DNA from: Marinobacterium profundum
GTDB taxonomy: Bacteria; Pseudomonadota; Gammaproteobacteria; Pseudomonadales; Balneatricaceae
Length of the DNA stretch: 34,622 nt
Assembly: GCF_001528745.1 (NCBI RefSeq)
Contig: NZ_BCNS01000088.1
Coordinates: 1 to 34,622 of the forward strand
Direction: 5' to 3'
Part shown: positions 27,937-34,622 of the stretch, one piece after another
Layout: the number at the start of each line of letters is the position of its first letter
How positions within the stretch are numbered: the first letter of the stretch is position 1
Program-made: the position numbers and the translations under genes
The notes under the pieces: generated by a model
The model's input: the letters and a program-made list of their open reading frames with translations, nothing else
Databases searched by the model: none
Told to the model about the DNA's origin: nothing

Positions 27937-27965
27937 AAAAAAAACCGCCAGCAGGCGGTTTTTTT
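27937..27965. terminator. Bidirectional terminator, yhbY / greA
   Basis: AAACCGCC and GGCGGTTT with eight A and seven T on either side form a 12-bp stem with loop AGCA. It serves the two converging genes. Confidence 0.93.
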
Positions 27966-27979
27966 ATGCAAAGGCACAT

Positions 27980-28456
27980 TTAGATGTGCTGTACCTCGAC
28001 GATTTCGTACTCGATCTCACCGCCTGGGGTCGCCACACAGGCAATATCGCCTTCTTCCTTGCCAATCAGGGCACGCGCGATCGGTGAATTCACCGAAATT
28101 TTGCTCAGTTTGATATCAGCCTCGTCGTCACCAACGATCTGATAACGAACCTCGTCACCGCTGTCGATGTTGGCAATCAGTACTGTCGCACCGAAGAACA
28201 CCTTGCCACTGTGTGGAATAGTCGTGACATCGATAACCTGGCACTGGGACAGCTTGGATTCTAGTTCCTGAATCCGGCCTTCGATGAAGCCCTGCTGTTC
28301 CCGCGCCGCGTGGTACTCGGCATTTTCCTTCAGATCACCGTGCGCACGGGCAGTGGCGATGTCCGCGATAACGCGCGGACGATCTTTGGACTTCAGGCGA
28401 TCCAGCTCTGCACGCAGAGCCAGTTCGCCGCCGACAGTCATCGGAACTCGTTTCAT
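27980..28456 (-). CDS. greA: Transcription elongation factor GreA
   Basis: GreA enters the secondary channel of stalled RNA polymerase and triggers cleavage of backtracked RNA. The 158-residue product has the N-terminal coiled coil with [20 protein letters not shown] at its tip, where the Asp and Glu act, and a C-terminal FKBP-like domain ([32 protein letters not shown]). Its ATG overlaps the carB stop (ATGA). carA-carB-greA is the order found in Pseudomonas. Confidence 0.98.
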   Translation of the reverse strand: MKRVPMTVGGELALRAELDRLKSKDRPRVIADIATARAHGDLKENAEYHAAREQQGFIEGRIQELESKLSQCQVIDVTTIPHSGKVFFGATVLIANIDSGDEVRYQIVGDDEADIKLSKISVNSPIARALIGKEEGDIACVATPGGEIEYEIVEVQHI

Positions 28457-31400
28457 TTAAAGACACCTGCATGCAAGTCCTGAAGGCTGCGAACAACCTT
28501 CTCTTCACCGTATTCCATCGCCATGGTCATGGCCTCTGCGCCTGCCAGAGTCGTGGTGTACGGCACCTTGTGCTGCAATGCGCTGCGACGAATTTCAGAC
28601 GAGTCTGCAATCGCCTTGCGACCTTCAGTAGTGTTGATCACATAAACGATTTCATCGTTCTTGATCATGTCCACGATATTCGGCCGACCTTCCATGACCT
28701 TGTTCACAGCCGTCGCCGGCAGGTTGTGCTCGGCCAGCAGCTTGACGGTGCCGCCCGTGCCCACCAGGGAGAAACCGAGATCCAGCAGCGACTTGGCTAC
28801 CTTGACCACACCCGCCTTGTCGACATCGCGTACCGATATGAAGGCCTTGCCTTTCTTCGGCATTTTTTCGCCAGCGCCGATCTGGGCCTTCATGAAAGCT
28901 TCACCGAAGGTTTCGCCAACGCCCATGACCTCACCGGTCGACTTCATTTCCGGGCCCAGAATCGGATCCACGCTCGGGAACTTGTTGAACGGGAATACCG
29001 CTTCCTTGACGTAGAAATTGGTCGGTACGATTTCTTCGGTAAAGCCCAGCTCTTGCAGGGTTTTTCCGGTCATCACCAGAGCCGCAATCTTGGCCAGCGA
29101 CACACCGATGCACTTGGAGACGAAAGGCACGGTACGCGATGCACGCGGATTGACTTCAATAACGTAAATTTCGCCATCCTGGTAAGCCAGCTGTACGTTC
29201 ATCAGGCCGACAACACCGAGTTCCAGTGCCATTTTCTTAACCTGTTCGCGCATCTCGTCCTGCACATCGGCCGCCAGGCTATAAGGCGGCAGCGAGCAGG
29301 CGGAGTCACCGGAGTGAACACCGGCCTGCTCAATGTGCTGCATGATGGCGCCGATCACGACAGTCTTGCCATCGCAGATCGCATCGATATCAACTTCAAC
29401 AGCTGCATTCAGGAAGTGGTCCAGCAGCACAGGTGCGTCGTTGGAGACCTTGACCGCGTTGGTCATGTAACGACGCAGCTCGCTTTCCTTGTAAACAATC
29501 TCCATAGCCCGGCCACCGAGAACGTAGGACGGACGCACAACCAGCGGGTAACCGATCTTGGCCGCTTCGATAACGGCCGCTTCCAGGCTGCGCACAGTCG
29601 CGTTCTGCGGCTGTTTCAGGCCCAGACGCTTAAGCATCTGCTGGAACTGTTCACGGTCTTCTGCACGGTCAATGGCTTCCGGACTGGTACCGATAATGGG
29701 CACACCGGCCTGTTCCAGAGCCACCGCCAGTTTCAGCGGCGTCTGGCCACCGTACTGCACAATCACGCCCTTGGGCTTCTCGACTTCAACGATTTCCAGT
29801 ACGTCTTCCAGCGTGATCGGTTCGAAGTACAGACGATCAGAGGTGTCGTAGTCGGTGGAAACCGTCTCGGGGTTACAGTTGACCATAATGGTCTCGTAAC
29901 CGTCGTCACGGGCAGCCAGGGCTGCGTGTACGCAGCAATAGTCAAACTCGATGCCCTGACCGATACGGTTAGGACCGCCGCCGATGACCATGATCTTGTC
30001 CCGCGTAGACGGGTTGGCCTCACACTCTTCCTCGTAGGTCGAGTACATGTAGGCCGTATCGGTAGCGAATTCCGCCGCACAGGTGTCCACACGCTTGTAG
30101 ACAGGGCGCACGCCCAGGCTGTGGCGCTGCTTGCGGAACTGCTTCTCGCTCACGCCCAGCAACTTGGCCAGACGGGCATCGGAGAAGCCCTTGCGCTTGA
30201 GGCGGTAAATTTTGTCCTTGTCCAAATCGGACAGGGCCATCTTTGAAACGCAGGCTTCGTCCTTGATAAGGTCTTCAATCTGCACCAGGAACCAGGGATC
30301 AACGCCCGACAGTTCGTAGATTTCATCTACGCTCATGCCCAGACGCATGGCATCCCCGATGTACCAGATACGCTCACCGCCGGGCTGCTTGAGCTCGCGA
30401 ATGATATCGCTGCGCGCATCTTCGCTTTCCAGGTCTACGATCGGATCCAGACCTGTAGCACCCACTTCCAGGCCACGCAGTGCTTTTTGCAGCGATTCCT
30501 GCTGTGTACGGCCGATGGCCATAACTTCGCCGACCGACTTCATCTGAGTCGTCAGACGATCGTTCGCCTGGGGGAATTTTTCAAAGGTGAAACGCGGAAT
30601 CTTGGTAACGACGTAGTCGATCGCAGGCTCAAAGGACGCCGGTGTGCGACCGCCGGTAATGTCGTTCTGCAGCTCATCCAGGGTGTAACCGATGGCCAGC
30701 TTGGCGGCGATCTTGGCAATCGGGAAACCGGTTGCCTTGGACGCCAGCGCGGATGAACGCGAAACACGCGGGTTCATCTCGATCACGACCATACGGCCGG
30801 TTTTCGGGTCTATACCGAACTGAACGTTGGAGCCGCCGGTTTCAACACCAATTTCGCGCAGGACAGCGATGGACGCATCCCGCATCAGCTGATATTCCTT
30901 GTCAGTCAGCGTCTGAGCTGGCGCAACCGTGATGGAGTCACCGGTGTGAACACCCATGGCATCAAAGTTTTCAATGGTGCAGACGATGATGCAGTTGTCG
31001 TTCTTGTCTCGAACGACCTCCATCTCATATTCCTTCCAGCCGATCAGGGACTCATCGATCAGCAGCTCGCTGGTCGGAGACAGATCCAGACCACGTTCGC
31101 AGATCTCGATGAACTCTTCACGGTTGTAGGCGATACCGCCGCCTGAGCCGCCCATGGTAAATGATGGGCGAATAATAGCCGGGTAGCCGATAGAGGCCTG
31201 AACCTGCAGTGCCTCTTCCATGCTGTGGGCAATCATTGCACGCGGGCATGCAAGACCAATGGACTTCATCGCCTTGTCGAAACGCTCGCGGTCTTCGGCC
31301 TTGTCAATGGCATCCTGGCTGGCGCCGATCATCTCGACACCGAACTTGGCCAGTACACCTTCACGGTCCAGATCCAGTGCACAGTTCAGTGCAGTCTGCC

Positions 31401-31674
31401 CGCCCATGGTGGGCAGCAGAGCATCCGGACGTTCTTTTTCAATGATTTTGGCAACTGTTTTCCAGTTGATAGGCTCAATATAGGTCGCATCCGCCATCGC
31501 CGGATCGGTCATGATGGTGGCAGGGTTGGAGTTCACCAGGACGACCCGGTAACCCTCTTCACGCAGCGCCTTGCAGGCCTGAGCACCTGAATAGTCAAAC
31601 TCGCAGGCCTGGCCGATTACGATCGGCCCTGCGCCTAGAATCAGAATACTTTTTATGTCCGTACGTTTTGGCAT
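28453..31674 (-). CDS. carB: Carbamoyl-phosphate synthase large subunit
   Basis: CarB makes carbamoyl phosphate from bicarbonate, ammonia (from CarA) and two ATP, for arginine and pyrimidines. The 1073-residue product has two homologous ATP-grasp halves: [24 protein letters not shown] at the start and [24 protein letters not shown] near 560, the oligomerisation region (about 400-550) between, and the C-terminal allosteric MGS-like domain (from about 940). Length is normal. It lies 43 bp after carA and couples to greA by a 4-bp overlap. Confidence 0.99.
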   Translation of the reverse strand: MPKRTDIKSILILGAGPIVIGQACEFDYSGAQACKALREEGYRVVLVNSNPATIMTDPAMADATYIEPINWKTVAKIIEKERPDALLPTMGGQTALNCALDLDREGVLAKFGVEMIGASQDAIDKAEDRERFDKAMKSIGLACPRAMIAHSMEEALQVQASIGYPAIIRPSFTMGGSGGGIAYNREEFIEICERGLDLSPTSELLIDESLIGWKEYEMEVVRDKNDNCIIVCTIENFDAMGVHTGDSITVAPAQTLTDKEYQLMRDASIAVLREIGVETGGSNVQFGIDPKTGRMVVIEMNPRVSRSSALASKATGFPIAKIAAKLAIGYTLDELQNDITGGRTPASFEPAIDYVVTKIPRFTFEKFPQANDRLTTQMKSVGEVMAIGRTQQESLQKALRGLEVGATGLDPIVDLESEDARSDIIRELKQPGGERIWYIGDAMRLGMSVDEIYELSGVDPWFLVQIEDLIKDEACVSKMALSDLDKDKIYRLKRKGFSDARLAKLLGVSEKQFRKQRHSLGVRPVYKRVDTCAAEFATDTAYMYSTYEEECEANPSTRDKIMVIGGGPNRIGQGIEFDYCCVHAALAARDDGYETIMVNCNPETVSTDYDTSDRLYFEPITLEDVLEIVEVEKPKGVIVQYGGQTPLKLAVALEQAGVPIIGTSPEAIDRAEDREQFQQMLKRLGLKQPQNATVRSLEAAVIEAAKIGYPLVVRPSYVLGGRAMEIVYKESELRRYMTNAVKVSNDAPVLLDHFLNAAVEVDIDAICDGKTVVIGAIMQHIEQAGVHSGDSACSLPPYSLAADVQDEMREQVKKMALELGVVGLMNVQLAYQDGEIYVIEVNPRASRTVPFVSKCIGVSLAKIAALVMTGKTLQELGFTEEIVPTNFYVKEAVFPFNKFPSVDPILGPEMKSTGEVMGVGETFGEAFMKAQIGAGEKMPKKGKAFISVRDVDKAGVVKVAKSLLDLGFSLVGTGGTVKLLAEHNLPATAVNKVMEGRPNIVDMIKNDEIVYVINTTEGRKAIADSSEIRRSALQHKVPYTTTLAGAEAMTMAMEYGEEKVVRSLQDLHAGVFK

Positions 31675-31717
31675 CGGTATAAACCAGTCAAATCTGTTAG
31701 CTGTAACTGCGTGTTGC

Positions 31718-32857
31718 TCAGGCGTCCTTGCGGGCCTTCATCTGTTCGATAAAGCGATCGAACAGCGGCGCCACGTCCTGCGGTCCCGGGCTCGCTTCAG
31801 GGTGTCCCTGGAAGCTAAAGGCCGGACGGTCAGTCAGTTCAATGCCCTGCAAAGACCCATCGAACAGCGACTTATGGATCACGCGAACATTGGATGGCAG
31901 CGTACTTTCATCCACCGCAAAACCATGGTTCTGGCTGGTAATCATCACGCGGGATGAGTCCAGATCCTGTACCGGGTGGTTGGCGCCGTGGTGGCCAAAT
32001 TTCATTTTCACCGTCTTGGCACCGCAGGCCAGCGCGAGCAATTGATGCCCCAGGCAGATGCCGAAAACAGGAATATCGGACTCGCAGATTTCCTTGATCG
32101 CCTGAATGGCGTAATCGCAGGGTTCCGGGTCGCCAGGGCCGTTGGACAGAAAAATGCCGTCCGGGTTCAGCGCCAGCACTTCAGCTGCCGGCGTCTGAGC
32201 CGGCACAACCGTCAGACGGCAACCGCGCTCAACCAGCATACGCAGAATGTTGCGCTTCACACCGTAGTCGTAAGCAACAACATGAAAAGGCTGCTCGGAC
32301 GGATCCTTGTCAACATGGCCCACACCCAGCGTCCAGGTTGAGGAGTTCCAGCTGTACGACTCAGCGGTAGAAACCACCTTGGCCAAATCCATGCCCTTGA
32401 GGCCGGGAAACGCCTTGGCTTCAGCCAGTGCTACAGCTTCATCAACCGAATCTCCGGCCATGATGCAGCCGTTCTGCGCACCTTTTTCCCGCAGAATGCG
32501 GGTCAGACGACGGGTATCTATATCGGCGATGCCAAGAATATTATTGGCTTTCAGATAGGTATCCAGCGACTGCTCACTGCGAAAGTTGCTCGCCAGCAAA
32601 GGCAGATCGCGAATGACGAGGCCGGAGACCCAGGTCTTGGCAGACTCTTCGTCTTCGGCGTTAGTACCTACGTTTCCGATGTGCGGGTATGTCAGGGTTA
32701 CGATCTGACGGCAGTAGGACGGATCTGTCAGGATTTCCTGATATCCGGTCATGGAGGTGTTAAAAACAACTTCCCCGCTGGATTGTCCGTCGGCACCAAT
32801 TGCCACCCCCCTGAAAATACTACCGTCTTCAAGGGCCAAAATGGCTGGTCTCGTCAA
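31718..32857 (-). CDS. carA: Carbamoyl-phosphate synthase small subunit
   Basis: CarA is the glutaminase that supplies ammonia to CarB. From TTG at 32857 the product has 379 residues ([15 protein letters not shown]). GGGGGAGG lies 5 nt upstream, which decides this over a TTG 33 bp further up. The N-terminal CPSase domain is followed by a class I glutamine amidotransferase domain with Cys268 in GICLGHQ and the His/Glu pair in [17 protein letters not shown] is also present. A leader hairpin with a T-run precedes it, so expression may be attenuated. Confidence 0.98.
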   Translation of the reverse strand: MTRPAILALEDGSIFRGVAIGADGQSSGEVVFNTSMTGYQEILTDPSYCRQIVTLTYPHIGNVGTNAEDEESAKTWVSGLVIRDLPLLASNFRSEQSLDTYLKANNILGIADIDTRRLTRILREKGAQNGCIMAGDSVDEAVALAEAKAFPGLKGMDLAKVVSTAESYSWNSSTWTLGVGHVDKDPSEQPFHVVAYDYGVKRNILRMLVERGCRLTVVPAQTPAAEVLALNPDGIFLSNGPGDPEPCDYAIQAIKEICESDIPVFGICLGHQLLALACGAKTVKMKFGHHGANHPVQDLDSSRVMITSQNHGFAVDESTLPSNVRVIHKSLFDGSLQGIELTDRPAFSFQGHPEASPGPQDVAPLFDRFIEQMKARKDA

Positions 32858-32914
32858 GTGAACCTCCCCCGCGTGATGCGTTACAAACAAACCGATACAA
32901 AAATGAACAGGTGC

Positions 32915-32949
32915 AAAAAAGCGAGGTAAAACCGAAACTTTACCTCGCT
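32915..32949 (-). terminator. Terminator/attenuator in the carA leader
   Basis: A perfect 11-bp stem AGCGAGGTAAA/TTTACCTCGCT with an 8-nt loop is followed on the minus strand by six T. It ends 57 nt before the carA start. No minus-strand gene lies upstream inside the window, so it is unlikely to serve another gene. Confidence 0.8.
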
Positions 32950-32999
32950 CTATAGAATTTGGGGCTTAGCCACCCGTGCGGGCAGGCAAACCGGCGGTA

Positions 33000-33028
33000 T
33001 TTTAGTCGATTCACGAGCCAGTGTCCAC
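33000..33028 (-). promoter_or_regulatory. Candidate sigma-70 promoter for carAB
   Basis: On the minus strand TGGACA (33028-33023) and TAAAAA (33005-33000) are 17 bp apart: five and four of six bases match the consensus. A start near 32992 would place the hairpin at 32915-32949 inside the leader. In the 33006-33251 remainder I see only an AT-rich patch (33102-33130) and no further gene. Confidence 0.4.
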
Positions 33029-33251
33029 GCGCAACACAGCCTTAGTATCGACGCAAGCCTTGGTGCATCGCCTTCAAAGCCCCGGGAACTCTCTGCGTAA
33101 TTCAATAATTATTACAAAACATAAACTTACACGACACTCGGACTTAGAGTGAGGTGCATCACCCTACTGCCGGATAGATCGAGGATACAGCAGTGAACCG
33201 AGCAACCCGGGCAGGGTCTCATCAGTAAGACCTCGGCTACAGGAATGCCCG

Positions 33252-33863
33252 ATGAAACCGCTGCACGCAACTCAACTGATAGTCACCACCGCTTTACTTG
33301 CCGGTTGTGCATCTCCCAGTTACTGGCATGAACCGCCAGCACCGGATCATCTCAATCAGATGACACTGAGCGGCAACTGGCAAGGGCTGGCCCGCAATGC
33401 CTACTCATACAAAGTGGCCTATGGCGCACTTGCAGGTCCGGTTGAAATAGACTGCGCCCGTTACCAGGACCTGATCAGCCTGACAGTTACGAATGGAAAA
33501 CTTGAAGGTTCGCTGGGAAGATCGCCGACGTTCAATTTCACTACGACACTCAAGCCCAGCGGCGAATTCAGCCATCAGCTTCCCGTGCACGGAGATACCT
33601 GGATTTACGGTGGTGTCGGCATTTTCAATAACGAACCCCAACTCAAGATATCTGGCAAGCTGAACTCTGCCAGCGGTATCGGTGCCGGGCGCATATCGGT
33701 AACACCCAAAAACGAAACTCTGGGCTGTGATGGTCACTTCCAGGTCAGCCGCAACTCAGCCTCTCCCGCTATCGCCCACCTCGGCAACCCGTTTAAAATC
33801 CAGTACTGGATAAATCGCGCCGAAGGTAGCAACAGCAATCGATCGTCCTGGCCTAACCGCTAA
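33252..33863 (+). CDS. Putative lipoprotein of unknown function
   Basis: A 203-residue secreted protein that I do not recognise. It has a signal peptide (MKPLHATQLIVTTALLAGC) with lipobox LLAGC and lipid-modified Cys19. The mature part looks mostly beta (SLTVTNGKLEGSLGR, FNFTTTLKPSGEFSHQLP, QLKISGKLNSASGIGAGRISV) with cysteines later in DCARY and GCDGHF that could bridge. It ends in a Ser/Asn/Arg-rich tail. AGGA lies 7 nt ahead of the ATG. It stands alone between the car operon and the repeat region, and may be lineage-specific. Confidence 0.75.
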   Translation: MKPLHATQLIVTTALLAGCASPSYWHEPPAPDHLNQMTLSGNWQGLARNAYSYKVAYGALAGPVEIDCARYQDLISLTVTNGKLEGSLGRSPTFNFTTTLKPSGEFSHQLPVHGDTWIYGGVGIFNNEPQLKISGKLNSASGIGAGRISVTPKNETLGCDGHFQVSRNSASPAIAHLGNPFKIQYWINRAEGSNSNRSSWPNR

Positions 33864-33948
33864 AACACAACAGATTGGACGCCTTGCACGGTTATAAAAG
33901 CAGCCAAACCCAGAATGCAGCTGCCGAGAATTTTCAAAACCCACATAC

Positions 33949-33980
33949 AAAAACGCCCCAACCAGAGGCTGAGGCGTTTT
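33949..33980 (-). terminator. Terminator T3 of the right-end array
   Basis: AAAACGCC (33950-33957) pairs with GGCGTTTT (33973-33980), with CC/GG and CA/TG pairs inside. The T-run is on the minus strand. On that strand it follows a 5S-tail-like GCCAAGCAT and a TTTATTCAACG spacer, the same order as T2. It could also stop the plus-strand lipoprotein transcript. Confidence 0.75.
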
Positions 33981-33990
33981 CGTTGAATAA

Positions 33991-34221
33991 ATGCTTGGCG
34001 CCTCGCAGGCGAGCCGTCCCGCAGGCCCATTTACTCATTAAATAGAAGCTGCGGTCGCGCCACCGGGGCAAAGCGCGCTTTGCCTTTATCCGGTGTCGCC
34101 CTACTATCACATGGCAGGGCGGCCGCGAGCGGCGCTGTTAACCTTCCCCATGTGAGCGCAGACCCCGAAGGATATAAACGAAAAAGCCCCGGCCTCATCG
34201 AGACCGGGGTTTCCGTTATTA
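33991..34221 (-). repeat. Repeat unit A (5S-tail-like, terminator, structured insert)
   Basis: In minus-strand order it holds terminator T2 (34181-34211), a 5S-like stretch (34099-34138, with CAGCGCCG and CCATGTGA), a long hairpin (34061-34095), a CTGCGG/CCGCAG stem and an ending GCCAAGCAT. The 40-bp block 34099-34138 is identical to 34494-34533. No ORF is supported. Confidence 0.7.
34181..34211 (-). terminator. Terminator T2 of the right-end array
   Basis: CCCCGG (34187-34192) pairs with CCGGGG (34204-34209), with CTC/GAG inside. On the minus strand it is followed by CTTTTTCG. The 37 bp from 34187 are identical to 34585-34621. Confidence 0.85.
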
Positions 34222-34222
34222 A

Positions 34223-34268
34223 ATGCTTGGCGATGACCTGCTTTCATATGGAGCACACTACGCTACCC
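34223..34268 (-). pseudogene. 5S rRNA 3'-end fragment
   Basis: On the minus strand, GTAGTGTG, CCATATGA and AGCAGGTCATCGCCAAGC in order match the last third of a gammaproteobacterial 5S rRNA, as I recall that sequence, with several changes. It ends in GCAT and runs straight into T2, as a real 5S gene would. The 5' two thirds are not recognisable upstream (34269-34407), so it is a remnant. Confidence 0.55.
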
Positions 34269-34407
34269 TTGGAGGTACTGGGTTTAATTACTGGGCGCCG
34301 CGGCGGATAAAGAGCGGATGGGATCAGGGGCTACGATGGAGACTTCTCCGCAGGAACTGCGCCCTCGCAGTGAATGCGTTCGGCCGGCACCGCGCTAAAC
34401 GGATGGT

Positions 34408-34622
34408 ATGCTTGACGATGGCCCGTCCCGCAGGCAAGTATGCTGCGGTCGTCAAAACGGGTCAAAGCTGCGCTTCGACAAGTCCCGTTTTGACCCTACT
34501 ATCACATGGCAGGGCGGCCGCGAGCGGCGCTGTCTACCGTCCCCCTGTGAGGGTCATCGCTGAACAATACCCCATACGGAAAAACCCCGGCCTCATCGAG
34601 ACCGGGGTTTCCGTTATTAAAA
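34408..34622 (-). repeat. Repeat unit C (second copy of unit A architecture)
   Basis: It has the same order as unit A: terminator T1 at the window edge (34580-34607), the 40-bp block at 34494-34533, a hairpin at 34451-34494, a CTGCGG/CCGCAG stem and a GATGGCCC-type 5S-tail-like end at 34408-34425. The sequence between the shared blocks differs from unit A. No ORF is supported. Confidence 0.7.
34580..34607 (-). terminator. Terminator T1 of the right-end array
   Basis: CCCCGG (34585-34590) pairs with CCGGGG (34602-34607); five T follow on the minus strand. It is the first terminator that a minus-strand transcript entering from beyond the right edge would meet. Confidence 0.85.

Noticed and set aside
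34080-34310. 76-codon plus-strand ORF across the right-end repeats
   Set aside because: It spans the 40-bp block, terminator T2 and the 5S-like tail; the coding reading has no ribosome site and the structure explains the sequence better.

Overview
The window is a stretch of conserved core chromosome from a gammaproteobacterium, most like the Pseudomonadales/Oceanospirillales. The basis is gene order: secG, tRNA-Leu(GAG), tRNA-fMet, rimP, nusA, infB, rbfA, truB, rpsO, pnp; comEC, exbB, exbD, lpxK, trm112, kdsB; carA, carB, greA; and rlmE, ftsH, folP, glmM, tpiA. The protein sequences (PNPase, FtsH, CarA, YcgL) also read like that group. No species can be named from the sequence alone.

Layout. 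Almost everything is on the minus strand. Positions 1-5276 hold dnaX, ybaB, recR, rnd, ycgL and ycgN, read right to left (replication clamp loader, recombination, RNA processing). dnaX carries a textbook-like -1 frameshift signal. Positions 5428-10814 hold comEC, exbB, exbD, lpxK, trm112 and kdsB (DNA uptake channel, energising proteins, lipid A and KDO synthesis), with many 4-bp overlaps; a possible 18-codon relay ORF links exbB to exbD. A plus-strand DUF2062 gene (10897-11421) diverges from comEC. Positions 11419-12103 are a 0.7-kb noncoding element with 29-bp terminal inverted repeats and a TA target duplication, containing a pair of REP-like palindromes. Positions 12176-21612 are the translation and transcription supercluster (pnp back to secG) with two tRNAs. 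Positions 21617-27481 hold tpiA, glmM, folP, ftsH and rlmE. yhbY (plus) diverges from rlmE and converges on greA. carA-carB-greA form an operon with a candidate attenuator in the carA leader. A plus-strand orphan lipoprotein gene lies at 33252-33863.

The right end (33949-34622) has no gene. On the minus strand it is a series of decayed 5S-rRNA-tail-like segments, each tied to an intrinsic terminator, with two copies of a structured insert whose stems differ in sequence but keep their pairing. It looks like the downstream debris of an rRNA operon, whose real 5S gene probably begins just beyond the right edge.

The protein-coding content is ordinary core metabolism and I see no new protein system. 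The parts most worth a second look are noncoding: the TIR element, the 5S/terminator array with compensatory hairpins, the dnaX recoding site, and the leaders of carAB, pnp and rimP.
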